64,000 bases of DNA from Hyperoodon ampullatus (GCA_949752795.1 CATKHW010000010.1:186001-250000); one strand, 5' to 3'; positions 1 to 10,430 are shown, numbered from the stretch's first letter. Made by a program: numbers and translations. The notes: a model not told the origin generated them from the sequence alone.

Positions 1-43
1 AGACACTGTTCTCTTTCCGAACTCAGTTCAAATGTAGCCATGT

Positions 44-860
44 TTACAGCATCTTCATAAGTGATATCTTATGATAAGTTTCTTTTTCTGTGTGACTTAT
101 TTCACTTAGAATCATCGTACCTGAATCCACCCATTTTGCTGCTACTGGTCTTATGACATTGATTTCATGGCTGAGGGATATTCCATCGTACGTAAGAACC
201 ACAATTTTTTGAACCATTTTTATATTTCCTGGGATATTTAAGGTGTACCCAAGTTGAGGTCCTTGTAAGCAGTGCAGCCCTAAATTTTGTGGTGGCTCTG
301 TCTTATTGATTTTCAGTTTTCCCAAAGTATATTCCCTAGACTGGAAGTGCCCTTGGCTCTGTAGCTCTGTTCTTTACTTGTTTTAGGGAACACAATGTAC
401 TCATCCAGAGAAGCAGTTGGCAATTTACATCCCACCCTTCAGCATAGCAAGGCTCCCTGTTCTCCAAGGCCTGTCTTGCCTTTCTGGTTTTTACACATTT
501 TGTGGATGTCCCTTTTGACTGGAGGGAAGTGATACTTGTTTGTAGTGCAGATTTGCATTGCCCGCTTGCTTGCTTGGCCAAAAAGGGCGTATGCGTTTTC
601 TCCTGAATATATTCAGGAGAAAACGCATACGCCCTTTTTGGCCAAGTGCATCATTGTCGAAGTTGTGCCCCTCTTCCTGTGCTTTAAAGGCGATTCCAAC
701 GTATCTCTTGAAATCTGTTTCCTGCTATTCTGGCTCGCGTTCAAGTCCTCCTAGTTGCCTTCCCTCAACAGATTTTTGGACGATAGTTGTCCTTTATTAC
801 TCGGCCAGTTTGTGAATTGCTGTGCCCCTGAGCTCCATATTTCAACTCGTTTTTGGTGAG
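44..860 (-). pseudogene. LINE-1 ORF2 C-terminal relic (unit 1; same offsets in every unit)
   Basis: Read on the minus strand, this resembles the last part of L1 ORF2, the reverse transcriptase/endonuclease polyprotein. The clearest stretch is the final 40 or so codons, including ILSEISHTEKETYHKISL followed by a TAA stop at 46-44. That is the place where mammalian ORF2 normally ends. Further upstream, about 415-545 aligns at nucleotide level with the Cys-rich C-terminal region (the stretch around GGAGAACAGGGAGCC and GATGTAAATTG). The first Cys codons of that zinc-knuckle-like motif are lost. About 170-240 aligns with the segment ending in GGAATATTACTCAGCC of L1, out of frame because of single-base indels. 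Beyond the palindrome, about 650-860 is weaker. The product is not functional: frameshifts, the palindrome and missing upstream domains rule it out. The L1 comparison is from memory of family sequence; a Dfam or RepeatMasker run would fix the subfamily. Confidence 0.85.
573..646. repeat. 74-bp perfect palindrome (unit 1)
   Basis: The two 37-base arms, starting CTTGGCCAAAAAGGGCGTAT and ending in the exact reverse complement, meet at TGAATATATTCA between 609 and 610 with no spacer. The next outward pair mismatches. Four CpGs lie in the arms. A GCTT triplet repeat (GCTTGCTTGCTT) abuts the left arm. Seen from the minus strand, the right arm (610-646) sits where L1 ORF2 has a GGCCAACAGG-like stretch, so the left arm is probably the added inverted copy. 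It could form a cruciform in DNA or a hairpin in RNA; neither is shown by sequence alone. Confidence 0.97.
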
Positions 861-1419
861 CTGACCGCAAGTCCAAAATTTTGGTTCAGGACCTATACTG
901 GTTCCCGGTGGGGGGCTGAGACTTTGGTTAATTCTTCTTCCTGCCTGGAAATTACAGTGATATGTGCCCGTCCAAATGCCTAACAGCTACTCTCTCATTG
1001 GTTCTCCCTCTTCCCTTTCATCCTCTGCCAAATTGGCAACCTGTGCTAACCAGGAGGTTAAAGGGGCTGTCTCTCCAAGTTGGGAGGATGATAGTAAAGC
1101 AGGTGTAAAGTCAAACCGGAGCACCAAGAGAGGGACTATTCGTTGAGTTTTAGAAACCTTTCGTATTCACAGTGTGTCCGTTCTCTAGGTTTCCCGTACA
1201 TGTTATAGCTGTAGTAATATTCCCTTCAACCTGGAGAGTTGAGACCCATGGAATGGGTGCCATGCATTATTGCTTTAAAGGGTCTGCATTTGCTCACCCA
1301 ATCTCACCAATCCTCTCAGTCCCAAGTGTCCAGCCTTATGCCACATCCAGCTGTCGTTGTAGATAGGGTCATTCCAGGTTTCATCAGAGACCCTGAAGGA
1401 ATTGTAAAGAATTTCCCAG
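861..1419. other. Unassigned part of the unit (about 560 bp)
   Basis: I see no L1 similarity on either strand here, and no protein-like frame of note. It contains CCAAT-type sequence on the minus strand near 1000, the small palindrome CCAAATTGG near 1029, and the short direct repeat CACCCAATCTCACCAATC near 1296. It could be genomic flank captured when the unit formed, a highly diverged L1 segment, or another element. All 37 units keep it, although the last is truncated near this segment's end. Many subfamily-diagnostic substitutions fall in it. Confidence 0.6.
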
Positions 1420-1437
1420 TTTTTTTGTTTTGTTTTT
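1420..1437 (-). other. T-rich tract, probable L1 A-tail
   Basis: Plus-strand TTTTTTTGTTTTGTTTTT is an A-rich run on the minus strand. It sits where the L1 3'UTR-like sequence of 1438-1738 ends, as expected for an L1 tail. The length varies among units: the F-type units have an uninterrupted run of 11 T near 18805 and of 13 T near 48364 and 58794. No target-site duplication is recognisable around it. Confidence 0.6.
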
Positions 1438-1738
1438 GAAATTCCTTTTTATAGTGGGTTTGAGCTGATTCTCGCTGCCATGTTTATGCCAGTCTAGACA
1501 CACTTGATTCCCTTACGGAGACATATCAATACATAGGTTTTAAGATTCTTACTAGTCAGATATATTCCTCTGCGGGAAATATGGGGTTTTGAGTCCCTTT
1601 CACTGAGGAAGGTGTAGGTCTTGTCTATTCCATAGTTGGTGTTGGAACGGTACCTGTGCTTATATCAAACTCTGGTTTTATGCATCACCCCACCTCTCCT
1701 TCCCCCTTAAGCAGGCATAAGAGTGTTTTCAAAATGTG
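1438..1738 (-). other. L1 3'UTR-like segment (unit 1)
   Basis: On the minus strand this continues past the ORF2 stop of the next unit: the stop of unit 2 lies near 1782 and 3'UTR-like sequence runs down to about 1438. Matches I recognise to cetartiodactyl-type L1 3'UTRs are the GGGGGAAGGAGAGGTGGGG purine run (near 1695-1713), then AGAGTTTGATATAAGCAC, and GGGACTCAAAACCCCATATT. It holds one XbaI hexamer (TCTAGA, 1493-1498) found in every unit, and a KpnI hexamer (GGTACC, 1649-1654) found in most. Confidence 0.65.
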
Positions 1739-3476
1739 AGACACTGTTCTCTTTCCTTACTCAGTTCAAGTGTAGCCATGTTTACAGGATCTTCATAAGT
1801 GATATCTTATGATAAGTTTCTTTTTCTGTGTACCTTATTTCACTTAGAATCATCGTACCTGAATCCACCCATTTTGCTGCTACTGGTCTTATGTCATTGA
1901 TTTCATGGCTGAGGGATATTCCATCGTACGTAAGTACCACAATTTTTTGAACCATTTTTATATTTCCTGGGATATTTTAGGTGTACCCAAGTTGAGGTCC
2001 TTGTAAGCATTGCAGCCCTAAATTTTGGGGTGGCTCTCTCTTATTGATTTTCAGTTTTCCCAAGGTATATTCCCTAGACTGGAAGTGCCCTTGGCTCTGT
2101 AGCTCTGTTGTTTACTTGTTTTAGGGAACACAATGCACTCCTCCAGAGAGGCAGTTGGCAATTTACATCCCGCCCATCAGCATAACAAGGCTCCCTCTTC
2201 TCCAGGGCCTGTCTTGCCTTTCTGGTTTTTACACATTTTGTGGATGTCCCTTTTGACCGGTGGGAAGTGATACTTCTTTGTAGTGCAGATTTGCATTGCC
2301 CGCTTGCTTGCTTGGCCAAAAAGGTTGTATGCATTTTCTCCTGAATATATTCAGGAGAAAATGCATACGCCCTTTTTGGCCAAGTGCATCATTGTCGAAG
2401 TTGTGCCCCTCTTCCTGTGCTTTAAAGGCGATTCCAACGTACCTCTTGAAATCTGTTTCCTGCTATTCTGCCTCGCTTTCAAGTCCGCCTCGTTGCCTTC
2501 CCTCAACAGATTTTTGGATGATAGTTGTCCTTTATTACTCGGCCTGTTTGTGAATAGCTGTGCCCCTGAGCTCCATTTTTCAACTCGTTTATGGTGAGCT
2601 GACCGCAAGTCCAAAATTTTGGTTCAGGACCTATACTGGTTCCCGGTGGGGGGCTGAGACTTTGGTTAATTCTTCTTCCTGCCGGGAAATTACAGTGGTA
2701 TGTGCCCGTCCAAATGCCTAACAGCTACTCTCTCATTGGTTCTCCCTCTTCCCTTTCATCCTCTGCCAAATTGGCAACCTGTGCTAACCAGGAGGTTAAA
2801 GGGGCTGTCTCTCCAAGTTGGGAGGATGATAGTAAAGCAGGTGTAAAGTCAAACCAGAGCACCAGGAGAGGGACTATTCATTGAGTTTTACAAACCTTTC
2901 GTATTCACAGTGTGTCCGTTCTCTAGGTTTCCCGTACATGTTATAGCTGTAGTAATATTCCCTTCAACCTGGAGAGTTGGGACTCATGGAATGGGTGCCA
3001 TGCATTATTACTTTAAAGGGTCTGCATTTGCTCACCCAATCTCACCAATCCTGTCAGTCCCAAGTGTCCAGCCTTATGCCACATCCAGCTGTCGTTGTAG
3101 ATAGGGTCATTCCAGGTTTCATCAGAGACCCTGAAGGAATTGTAAAGAATTTCCCAGTTTTTTTGTTTTGTTTTTGAAATTCCTTTTTATAGTGGGTTTG
3201 AGCTGATTCTCGCTGCCATGTTTATGCCAGTCTAGACACACTTGATTCCCTTACGGAGACATATCAATACATAGGTTTTAAGATTCTTACTAGTCAGATA
3301 TATTCCTCTGCGGGAAATATGGGGTTTGGGTCCCTTTCACTGAGGAAGGTGTAGGTCTTGTCTATTCCATAGTTGGTTTTTGGAACGGTACATGTGCTTA
3401 TATCAAACTCTGGTTTTATGCATCACCCCACCTCTCCTTCCCCCTTAAGCAGGCATAAGAGTGTTTTCTAAATGTG
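1739..3476 (+). repeat. Satellite unit 2, type B/b
   Basis: The palindrome at 2311-2384 has TT for GC in the left arm, plus a matched A (left) and T (right) change that keeps those two positions complementary. An extra T (GATATTTTAGG) breaks the ORF2-like tail frame. Second half b lacks the KpnI site (GGTACATG) and reads GTGGTATGTG. Confidence 0.95.
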
Positions 3477-5214
3477 AGACACTGTTCTCTTTCCTTACTC
3501 AGTTCAAGTGTAGCCATGTTTACAGGATCTTCATAAGTGATATCTTATGATAAGTTTCTTTTTCTCTGTGACTTATTTCACTTAGAATCATCGTACCTGA
3601 ATCCACCCAATTTGCTGCTACTGGTCTTATGACATTGATTTCATGGCTGAGGGATATTCCATCGTACGTAAGTACCACAATTTTTTGAACCATTTTTATA
3701 TTTCCTGGGATATTTAAGGTGTACCCAAGTTGAGGTCCTTGTAAGCAGTGCAGCCCTAAATTTTGGGGAGGCTCTGTCTTATTGATTTTCAGCTTTCCCA
3801 AGGTATATTCCCTAGACTGGAAGTGCCCTTGGCTCTGTAGCTCTGTTCTTTACTTGTTTTAAGGAACACAATGCACTCCTCAGGAGAGGCAGTTGGCAAT
3901 TTACATCCCGCCCATCAGCATAACAAGGCTCCCTCTTCTCCAGGGCCTGTCTTGCCTTTCTGGTTTTTACACATTTTGTGGATGTCCCTTTTGACCGGTG
4001 GGAAGTGATACTTCTTTGTAGTGCAGATTTGCATTGCCCGCTTGCTTGCTTGGCCAAAAAGGTTGTATGCGTTTTCTCCTGAATATATTCAGGAGAAAAC
4101 GCATACGCCCTTTTTGGCCAAGTGCATCATTGTCGAAGTTGTGCCCCTCTTCCTGTGCTTTAAAGGCGATTCCAACATACCTCTTGAAATCTGTTTCCTG
4201 CTATTCTGCCTCGCTTTCAAGTCCGCCTCGTTGCCTTCCCTCAACAGATTTTTGGACGATAGTTGTCCTTTATTACTCGGCCAGTTTGTGAATTGCTGTG
4301 CCTCTGAGCTCCATTTTTCAACTCGTTTTTTGTGAGCTGACCGCAAGTCCAAAATTTAGGTTCAGGAACTATATTGGTTCCCGGAGGGTGGCTGAGACTT
4401 TGGTTAATTCTTCTTCCTGCCGGGAAATTACAGTGATATGTGCCCGTCCAAATGCCTAACAGCTACTCTCTCATTGGTTCTCCCTCTTCCCTTTCATCCT
4501 CTGCCAAATTGGCAACCTGTGCTAACCAGGAGGTTAAAGGGGCTGTCTCTCCAAGTTGGGAGGATGATAGTAAAGCAGGTGTAAAGTCAAACCGGAGCAC
4601 CAAGAGAGGGACTATTCGTTGAGTTTTAGAAACCTTTCGTATTCACAGTGTGTCCGTTCTCTAGGTTTCCCGTACATGTTATAGCTGTAGTAATATTCCC
4701 TTCAACCTGGAGAGTTGAGACCCATGGAATGGGTGCCATGCATTATTGCTTTAAAGGGTCTGCATTTGCTCACCCAATCTCACCAATCCTCTCAGTCCCA
4801 AGTGTCCAGCCTTATGCCACATCCAGCTGTCGTTGTAGATAGGGTCATTCCAGGTTTCATCAGAGACCCTGAAGGAATTGTAAAGAATTTCCCAGTTTTT
4901 TTGTTTTGTTTTTGAAATTCCTTTTTATAGTGGGTTTGAGCTGATTCTCGCTGCCATGTTTATGCCAGTCTAGACACACTTGATTCCCTTACGGAGACAT
5001 ATCAATACATAGGTTTTAAGATTCTTACTAGTCAGATATATTCCTCTGCGGGAAATATGGGGTTTTGAGTCCCTTTCACTGAGGAAGGTGTAGGTCTTGT
5101 CTATTCCATAGTTGGTGTTGGAACGGTACCTGTGCTTATATCAAACTCTGGTTTTATGCATCACCCCACCTCTCCTTCCCCCTTAAGCAGGCATAAGAGT
5201 GTTTTCAAAATGTG
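3477..5214 (+). repeat. Satellite unit 3, hybrid C/a
   Basis: The first half is type C (TTTTAAGGAAC, CTCAGGAGAGG, CCGGAGGGTGG) up to at least 4421. From 4516 it is type a, as in unit 1. The join between 4421 and 4516 is the seam of a 2-unit tandem duplication. Palindrome 4049-4122 has two left-arm mismatches. Confidence 0.95.
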
Positions 5215-6952
5215 AGACACTGTTCTCTTTCCTTACTCAGTTCAAGTGTAGCCATGTTTACAGGATCTTCATAAGTGATATCTTATGATAAGTTTCTTTT
5301 TCTGTGTACCTTATTTCACTTAGAATCATCGTACCTGAATCCACCCATTTTGCTGCTACTGGTCTTATGTCATTGATTTCATGGCTGAGGGATATTCCAT
5401 CGTACGTAAGTACCACAATTTTTTGAACCATTTTTATATTTCCTGGGATATTTTAGGTGTACCCAAGTTGAGGTCCTTGTAAGCATTGCAGCCCTAAATT
5501 TTGGGGTGGCTCTCTCTTATTGATTTTCAGTTTTCCCAAGGTATATTCCCTAGACTGGAAGTGCCCTTGGCTCTGTAGCTCTGTTGTTTACTTGTTTTAG
5601 GGAACACAATGCACTCCTCCAGAGAGGCAGTTGGCAATTTACATCCCGCCCATCAGCATAACAAGGCTCCCTCTTCTCCAGGGCCTGTCTTGCCTTTCTG
5701 GTTTTTACACATTTTGTGGATGTCCCTTTTGACCGGTGGGAAGTGATACTTCTTTGTAGTGCAGATTTGCATTGCCCGCTTGCTTGCTTGGCCAAAAAGG
5801 TTGTATGCATTTTCTCCTGAATATATTCAGGAGAAAATGCATACGCCCTTTTTGGCCAAGTGCATCATTGTCGAAGTTGTGCCCCTCTTCCTGTGCTTTA
5901 AAGGCGATTCCAACGTACCTCTTGAAATCTGTTTCCTGCTATTCTGCCTCGCTTTCAAGTCCGCCTCGTTGCCTTCCCTCAACAGATTTTTGGATGATAG
6001 TTGTCCTTTATTACTCGGCCTGTTTGTGAATAGCTGTGCCCCTGAGCTCCATTTTTCAACTCGTTTATGGTGAGCTGACCGCAAGTCCAAAATTTTGGTT
6101 CAGGACCTATACTGGTTCCCGGTGGGGGGCTGAGACTTTGGTTAATTCTTCTTCCTGCCGGGAAATTACAGTGGTATGTGCCCGTCCAAATGCCTAACAG
6201 CTACTCTCTCATTGGTTCTCCCTCTTCCCTTTCATCCTCTGCCAAATTGGCAACCTGTGCTAACCAGGAGGTTAAAGGGGCTGTCTCTCCAAGTTGGGAG
6301 GATGATAGTAAAGCAGGTGTAAAGTCAAACCAGAGCACCAGGAGAGGGACTATTCATTGAGTTTTACAAACCTTTCGTATTCACAGTGTGTCCGTTCTCT
6401 AGGTTTCCCGTACATGTTATAGCTGTAGTAATATTCCCTTCAACCTGGAGAGTTGGGACTCATGGAATGGGTGCCATGCATTATTACTTTAAAGGGTCTG
6501 CATTTGCTCACCCAATCTCACCAATCCTCTCAGTCCCAAGTGTCCAGCCTTATGCCACATCCAGCTGTCGTTGTAGATAGGGTCATTCCAGGTTTCATCA
6601 GAGACCCTGAAGGAATTGTAAAGAATTTCCCAGTTTTTTTGTTTTGTTTTTGAAATTCCTTTTTATAGTGGGTTTGAGCTGATTCTCGCTGCCATGTTTA
6701 TGCCAGTCTAGACACACTTGATTCCCTTACGGAGACATATCAATACATAGGTTTTAAGATTCTTACTAGTCAGATATATTCCTCTGCGGGAAATATGGGG
6801 TTTGGGTCCCTTTCACTGAGGAAGGTGTAGGTCTTGTCTATTCCATAGTTGGTTTTTGGAACGGTACATGTGCTTATATCAAACTCTGGTTTTATGCATC
6901 ACCCCACCTCTCCTTCCCCCTTAAGCAGGCATAAGAGTGTTTTCTAAATGTG
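5215..6952 (+). repeat. Satellite unit 4, type B/b
   Basis: Near-identical to unit 2 at an offset of 3476. The one difference noticed is C at 6529 against G at 3053. Palindrome 5787-5860 carries the same paired A/T change as unit 2. Confidence 0.95.
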
Positions 6953-8691
6953 AGACACTGTTCTCTTTCCTTACTCAGTTCAAGTGTAGCCATGTTTACA
7001 GGATCTTCATAAGTGATATCTTATGATAAGTTTCTTTTTCTCTGTGACTTATTTCACTTAGAATCATCGTACCTGAATCCACCCAATTTGCTGCTACTGG
7101 TCTTATGACATTGATTTCATGGCTGAGGGATATTCCATCGTACGTAAGTACCACAATTTTTTGAACCATTTTTATATTTCCTGGGATATTTAAGGTGTAC
7201 CCAAGTTGAGGTCCTTGTAAGCAGTGCAGCCCTAAATTTTGGGGAGGCTCTGTCTTATTGATTTTCAGCTTTCCCAAGGTATATTCCCTAGACTGGAAGT
7301 GCCCTTGGCTCTGTAGCTCTGTTCTTTACTTGTTTTAAGGAACACAATGCACTCCTCAGGAGAGGCAGTTGGCAATTTACATCCCGCCCATCAGCATAAC
7401 AAGGCTCCCTCTTCTCCAGGGCCTGTCTTGCCTTTCTGGTTTTTACACATTTTGTGGATGTCCCTTTTGACCGGTGGGAAGTGATACTTCTTTGTAGTGC
7501 AGATTTGCATTGCCCGCTTGCTTGCTTGGCCAAAAAGGTTGTATGCGTTTTCTCCTGAATATATTCAGGAGAAAACGCATACGCCCTTTTTGGCCAAGTG
7601 CATCATTGTCGAAGTTGTGCCCCTCTTCCTGTGCTTTAAAGGCGATTCCAACATACCTCTTGAAATCTGTTTCCTGCTATTCTGCCTCGCTTTCAAGTCC
7701 GCCTCGTTGCCTTCCCTCAACAGATTTTTGGACGATAGTTGTCCTTTATTACTCGGCCAGTTTGTGAATTGCTGTGCCTCTGAGCTCCATTTTTCAACTC
7801 GTTTTTTGTGAGCTGACCGCAAGTCCAAAATTTAGGTTCAGGAACTATATTGGTTCCCGGAGGGTGGCTGAGACTTTGGTTAATTCTTCTTCCTGCCGGG
7901 AAATTACAGTGATATGTGCCCGTCCAAATGCCTAACAGCTACTCTCTCATTGGTTCTCCCTCTTCCCTTTCATCCTCTGCCAAATTGGCAAGCTGTGTGA
8001 ACCAGGAGGTTAAAGGGGCTGTCTCTCCAAGTTGGGAGGTTGATAGTAAAGCAGGTGGAAAGTCAAACCGGAGCACCAGGAGAGGGACTATTCGTTGAGT
8101 TTTAGAAACCTTTCGTATTCACAGTGTGTCCGTTCTCTAGGTTTCCCGTACATGTTATAGCTGTAGTGATATTCCCTTCATCCTGGAGAGTTGGGACCCA
8201 TGGAATGGGTGCCAGGCATTTGTGCTTTAAATGGTGTGCATTTGCTCACCCAGTCTCACCAATCGTCTCAGTCCCAAGTGTCCCTCCTTATGTCACATCA
8301 AGCTGTTGTTGTAGATATGGTCATTCCAGGTTTCATCAGAGACCCTGAAGGAATTGTAAAGATTTTCCCAGTTTTTTTGTTTTGTTTTTGAAATTCCTTT
8401 TTATAGTGGGTTTGTGCTGATTCTCGCTGCCATGTTTATGCCTGTCTAGACACACTTGATTCCCTTACAGAGACATATCAATACATAGGTTTTAAGGTTC
8501 TTACTAGTCAGATATATTCCTCTGCGGGAAATATGGGGTTTTGAGTCCCTTTCACTGAGGAAGTTGTAGGTCTTGTCTATTCCATAGTTGGTTTTTGGAA
8601 CGGTACCTGTTCTTATATCAAACTCTGGTTTTATGCATCACCCCACCTCTCCTTTCCCCTTAAGCAGGCTTAAGAGTGTTTTCTAAATGTG
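6953..8691 (+). repeat. Satellite unit 5, type C/c
   Basis: The first half copies unit 3. Second half c is marked by GGCAAGCTGTGTGAACC and TTTAAATGGTGTGC. Palindrome 7525-7598 has two left-arm mismatches (TT for GC). Confidence 0.95.
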
Positions 8692-10430
8692 AGACACTGT
8701 TCTCTTTCCTAACTCAGTTCAAGTGTAGCCATGTTTACAGGATCTTCATAAGTGATATATTATGATAAGTTTCTTTTTCTGTGTGACTTATTTCACTTAG
8801 AATCATCGTACCTGAATCCACCCATTTTGCTGCTACTGGTCTTATGACATTGATTTCATGGCTGAGGGATATTCCATCGTACGTAAGTACCACAATTATT
8901 TGAACCCTTTTTATATTTCCTGGGATATTTAAGGTGTACCCAAGTTGATGTCCTTGTAAGCAGTGCAGCCCTAAATTTTGGGGTGGCTCTGTCTTATTGA
9001 TTTTCAGTTATCCCAAGGTATATTCCCTAGACTGGAAGTGCCCTTGGCTCTGTAGCTCTGTTCTTTGTTTGTTTTAGGGAACACAATGTACTCCTCCAGA
9101 GAGGCAGTTGGCAATTTACATCCCGCCCATCAGCATAACAAGGCTCCCTGTTCTCCAGGGCCTGTCTTGCCTTTCTGGTTTTTACACATTTTGTGGATGT
9201 CCCTTTTGACCGGTGGGAAGTGATACTTCTTTGTAGTGCAGATTTGCATTGCCCGCTTGCTTGCTTGGCCAAAAAGGGCGTATGCGTTTTCTCCTGAATA
9301 TATTCAGGAGAAAACGCATACGCCCTTTTTGGCCAAGTGCATCATTGTCGAAGTTGTGCCCCTCTTCCTGTGCTTTAAATGCGATTCCAACGTACCTCTT
9401 GAAATCTGTTTCCTGCTATTCTGCCTCGCTTTCAAGTCCGCCTCGTTGCCTTCCCTCAACAGATTTTTGGACGATAGTTGTCCTTTATTACTCAGCCAGT
9501 TTGTGAATTGCTGTGCCCCTGAGCTCCATTTTTCAACTCGTTTTTGGTGAGCTGACCGCAAGTCCAATATTTTGGTTCAGGACCTATACTGGTTCCCGGT
9601 GGGGCGCTGAGACTTTGGTTAATTCTTCTTCCTGCCTGGAAATTACAGTGATATGTGCCCGTCCAAATGCCTAACAGCTACTCTCTCATTGGTTCTCCCT
9701 CTTCCCTTTCACCCTCTGCCAAATTGGCAACCTGTGCAAACCAGGAGGTTAAAGGGGCTGTCTCTCCAAGTTGGGAGGATGATAGTAAAGCAGGTGTAAA
9801 GTCAAACCGGAGCACCAGGAGAGGGACTATTCGTTGAGTTTTAGAAACCTTTCATATTCACAGTGTGTCCGTTCTCTAGGTTTCCCGTACATGTTATAGC
9901 TGTAGTAATATTCCCTTCAGCCTGGAGAGTTGGGACCCATGGAATGGGTGCCATGCATTATTGCTTTAAAGGGTCTGCATTTGCTCACCCAATCTCACCA
10001 ATCCTCTCAGTCCCAAGTGTCCAGCCTTATGCCACATCCAGCTGTCGTTGTAGATACGGTCATTCCAGGTTTCATCAGAGACCCTGAAGGAATTGTAAAG
10101 AATTTCCCAGTTTTTTTGTTTTGTTTTTGAAATTCCTTTTTATAGTGGGTTTGAGCTGAATCTCGCTGCCATGTTTATGCCAGTCTAGACACACTTGATT
10201 CCCTTACGGAGACATATCAATACATAGGTTTTAAGATTCTTACTAGTCAGATATATTCCTCTGCGGGAAATATGGGGTTTTGAGTCCCTTTCACTGAGGA
10301 AGGTGTAGTTCTTGTCTATTCCATAGTTGGTTTTTGGAACGGTACTTGTGCTTATATCAAACTCTGGTTTTATGCATCACCCCACCTCTCCTTCCCCCTT
10401 AAGCAGGCATAAGAGTGTGTTCTAAATGTG
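8692..10430 (+). repeat. Satellite unit 6, type D/d
   Basis: Type D is marked by ACAATTATTTGAACCC and TTTAAATGCG. Type d is marked by TCACCCTCTGCC, AGATACGGTC and GTAGTTCTTG, and lacks the KpnI site (GGTACTTG). Palindrome 9264-9337 is perfect. Confidence 0.95.

Larger units (their letters stand above)
1..1738 (+). repeat. Satellite unit 1, type A/a
   Basis: Type A first half is marked by CCGAACTCAG, GTAAGAACC and CAAGTCCTCCTAG. The second half, type a, is marked by GTTGAGACCC and GTTTTCAAAATG. Palindrome 573-646 is perfect. Near-copies of this unit begin at 26081 and 38252. Confidence 0.95.
1..4421 (+). repeat. Segment repeated 22 units later at 38252-42672
   Basis: The run A-B-C recurs at exactly 38,251. 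Unit 1 is also repeated at 26,081 (offset 26,080), with the match continuing into the start of unit 17. Confidence 0.88.
1040..7897 (+). repeat. 2-unit tandem segmental duplication (offset 3476)
   Basis: 1040-4421 is repeated as 4516-7897. The order a-B/b-C is followed directly by a-B/b-C. The seam lies in the hybrid C/a unit 3, between 4421 and 4516. Only one difference was noticed (3053 against 6529), so the event looks very recent. Confidence 0.9.

Noticed and set aside
604..615. Heat-shock element at GAATATATTC
   Set aside because: The half-sites are separated by four bases rather than the two of a GAANNTTC element.
573..646. GC-rich stem followed by T run resembling an intrinsic bacterial terminator
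   Set aside because: The T run lies inside the palindrome arm, the context is a eukaryotic L1-derived satellite, and the palindrome is too long and symmetric for that role.
573..646. Regularly spaced palindromes as a CRISPR-like array
   Set aside because: Spacing is 1.74 kb, and the intervening sequence is the same repeat, not unique spacers.
1130..1180. Possible CENP-B box around ATTCGTTGAG or TTTCGTATTC
   Set aside because: The required A and CGGG core positions of the 17-bp box are absent. I found no matching site on either strand by eye, so there is no sequence support for a CENP-B-dependent centromere role.
1400..1440. Target-site duplication flanking the L1-like segment
   Set aside because: No convincing direct repeat was found between the A-tail side (CTGGGAAATTC on the minus strand) and the 5' side near 860-960. 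The similar CCGGGAAATT near 945 lies in the opposite orientation.
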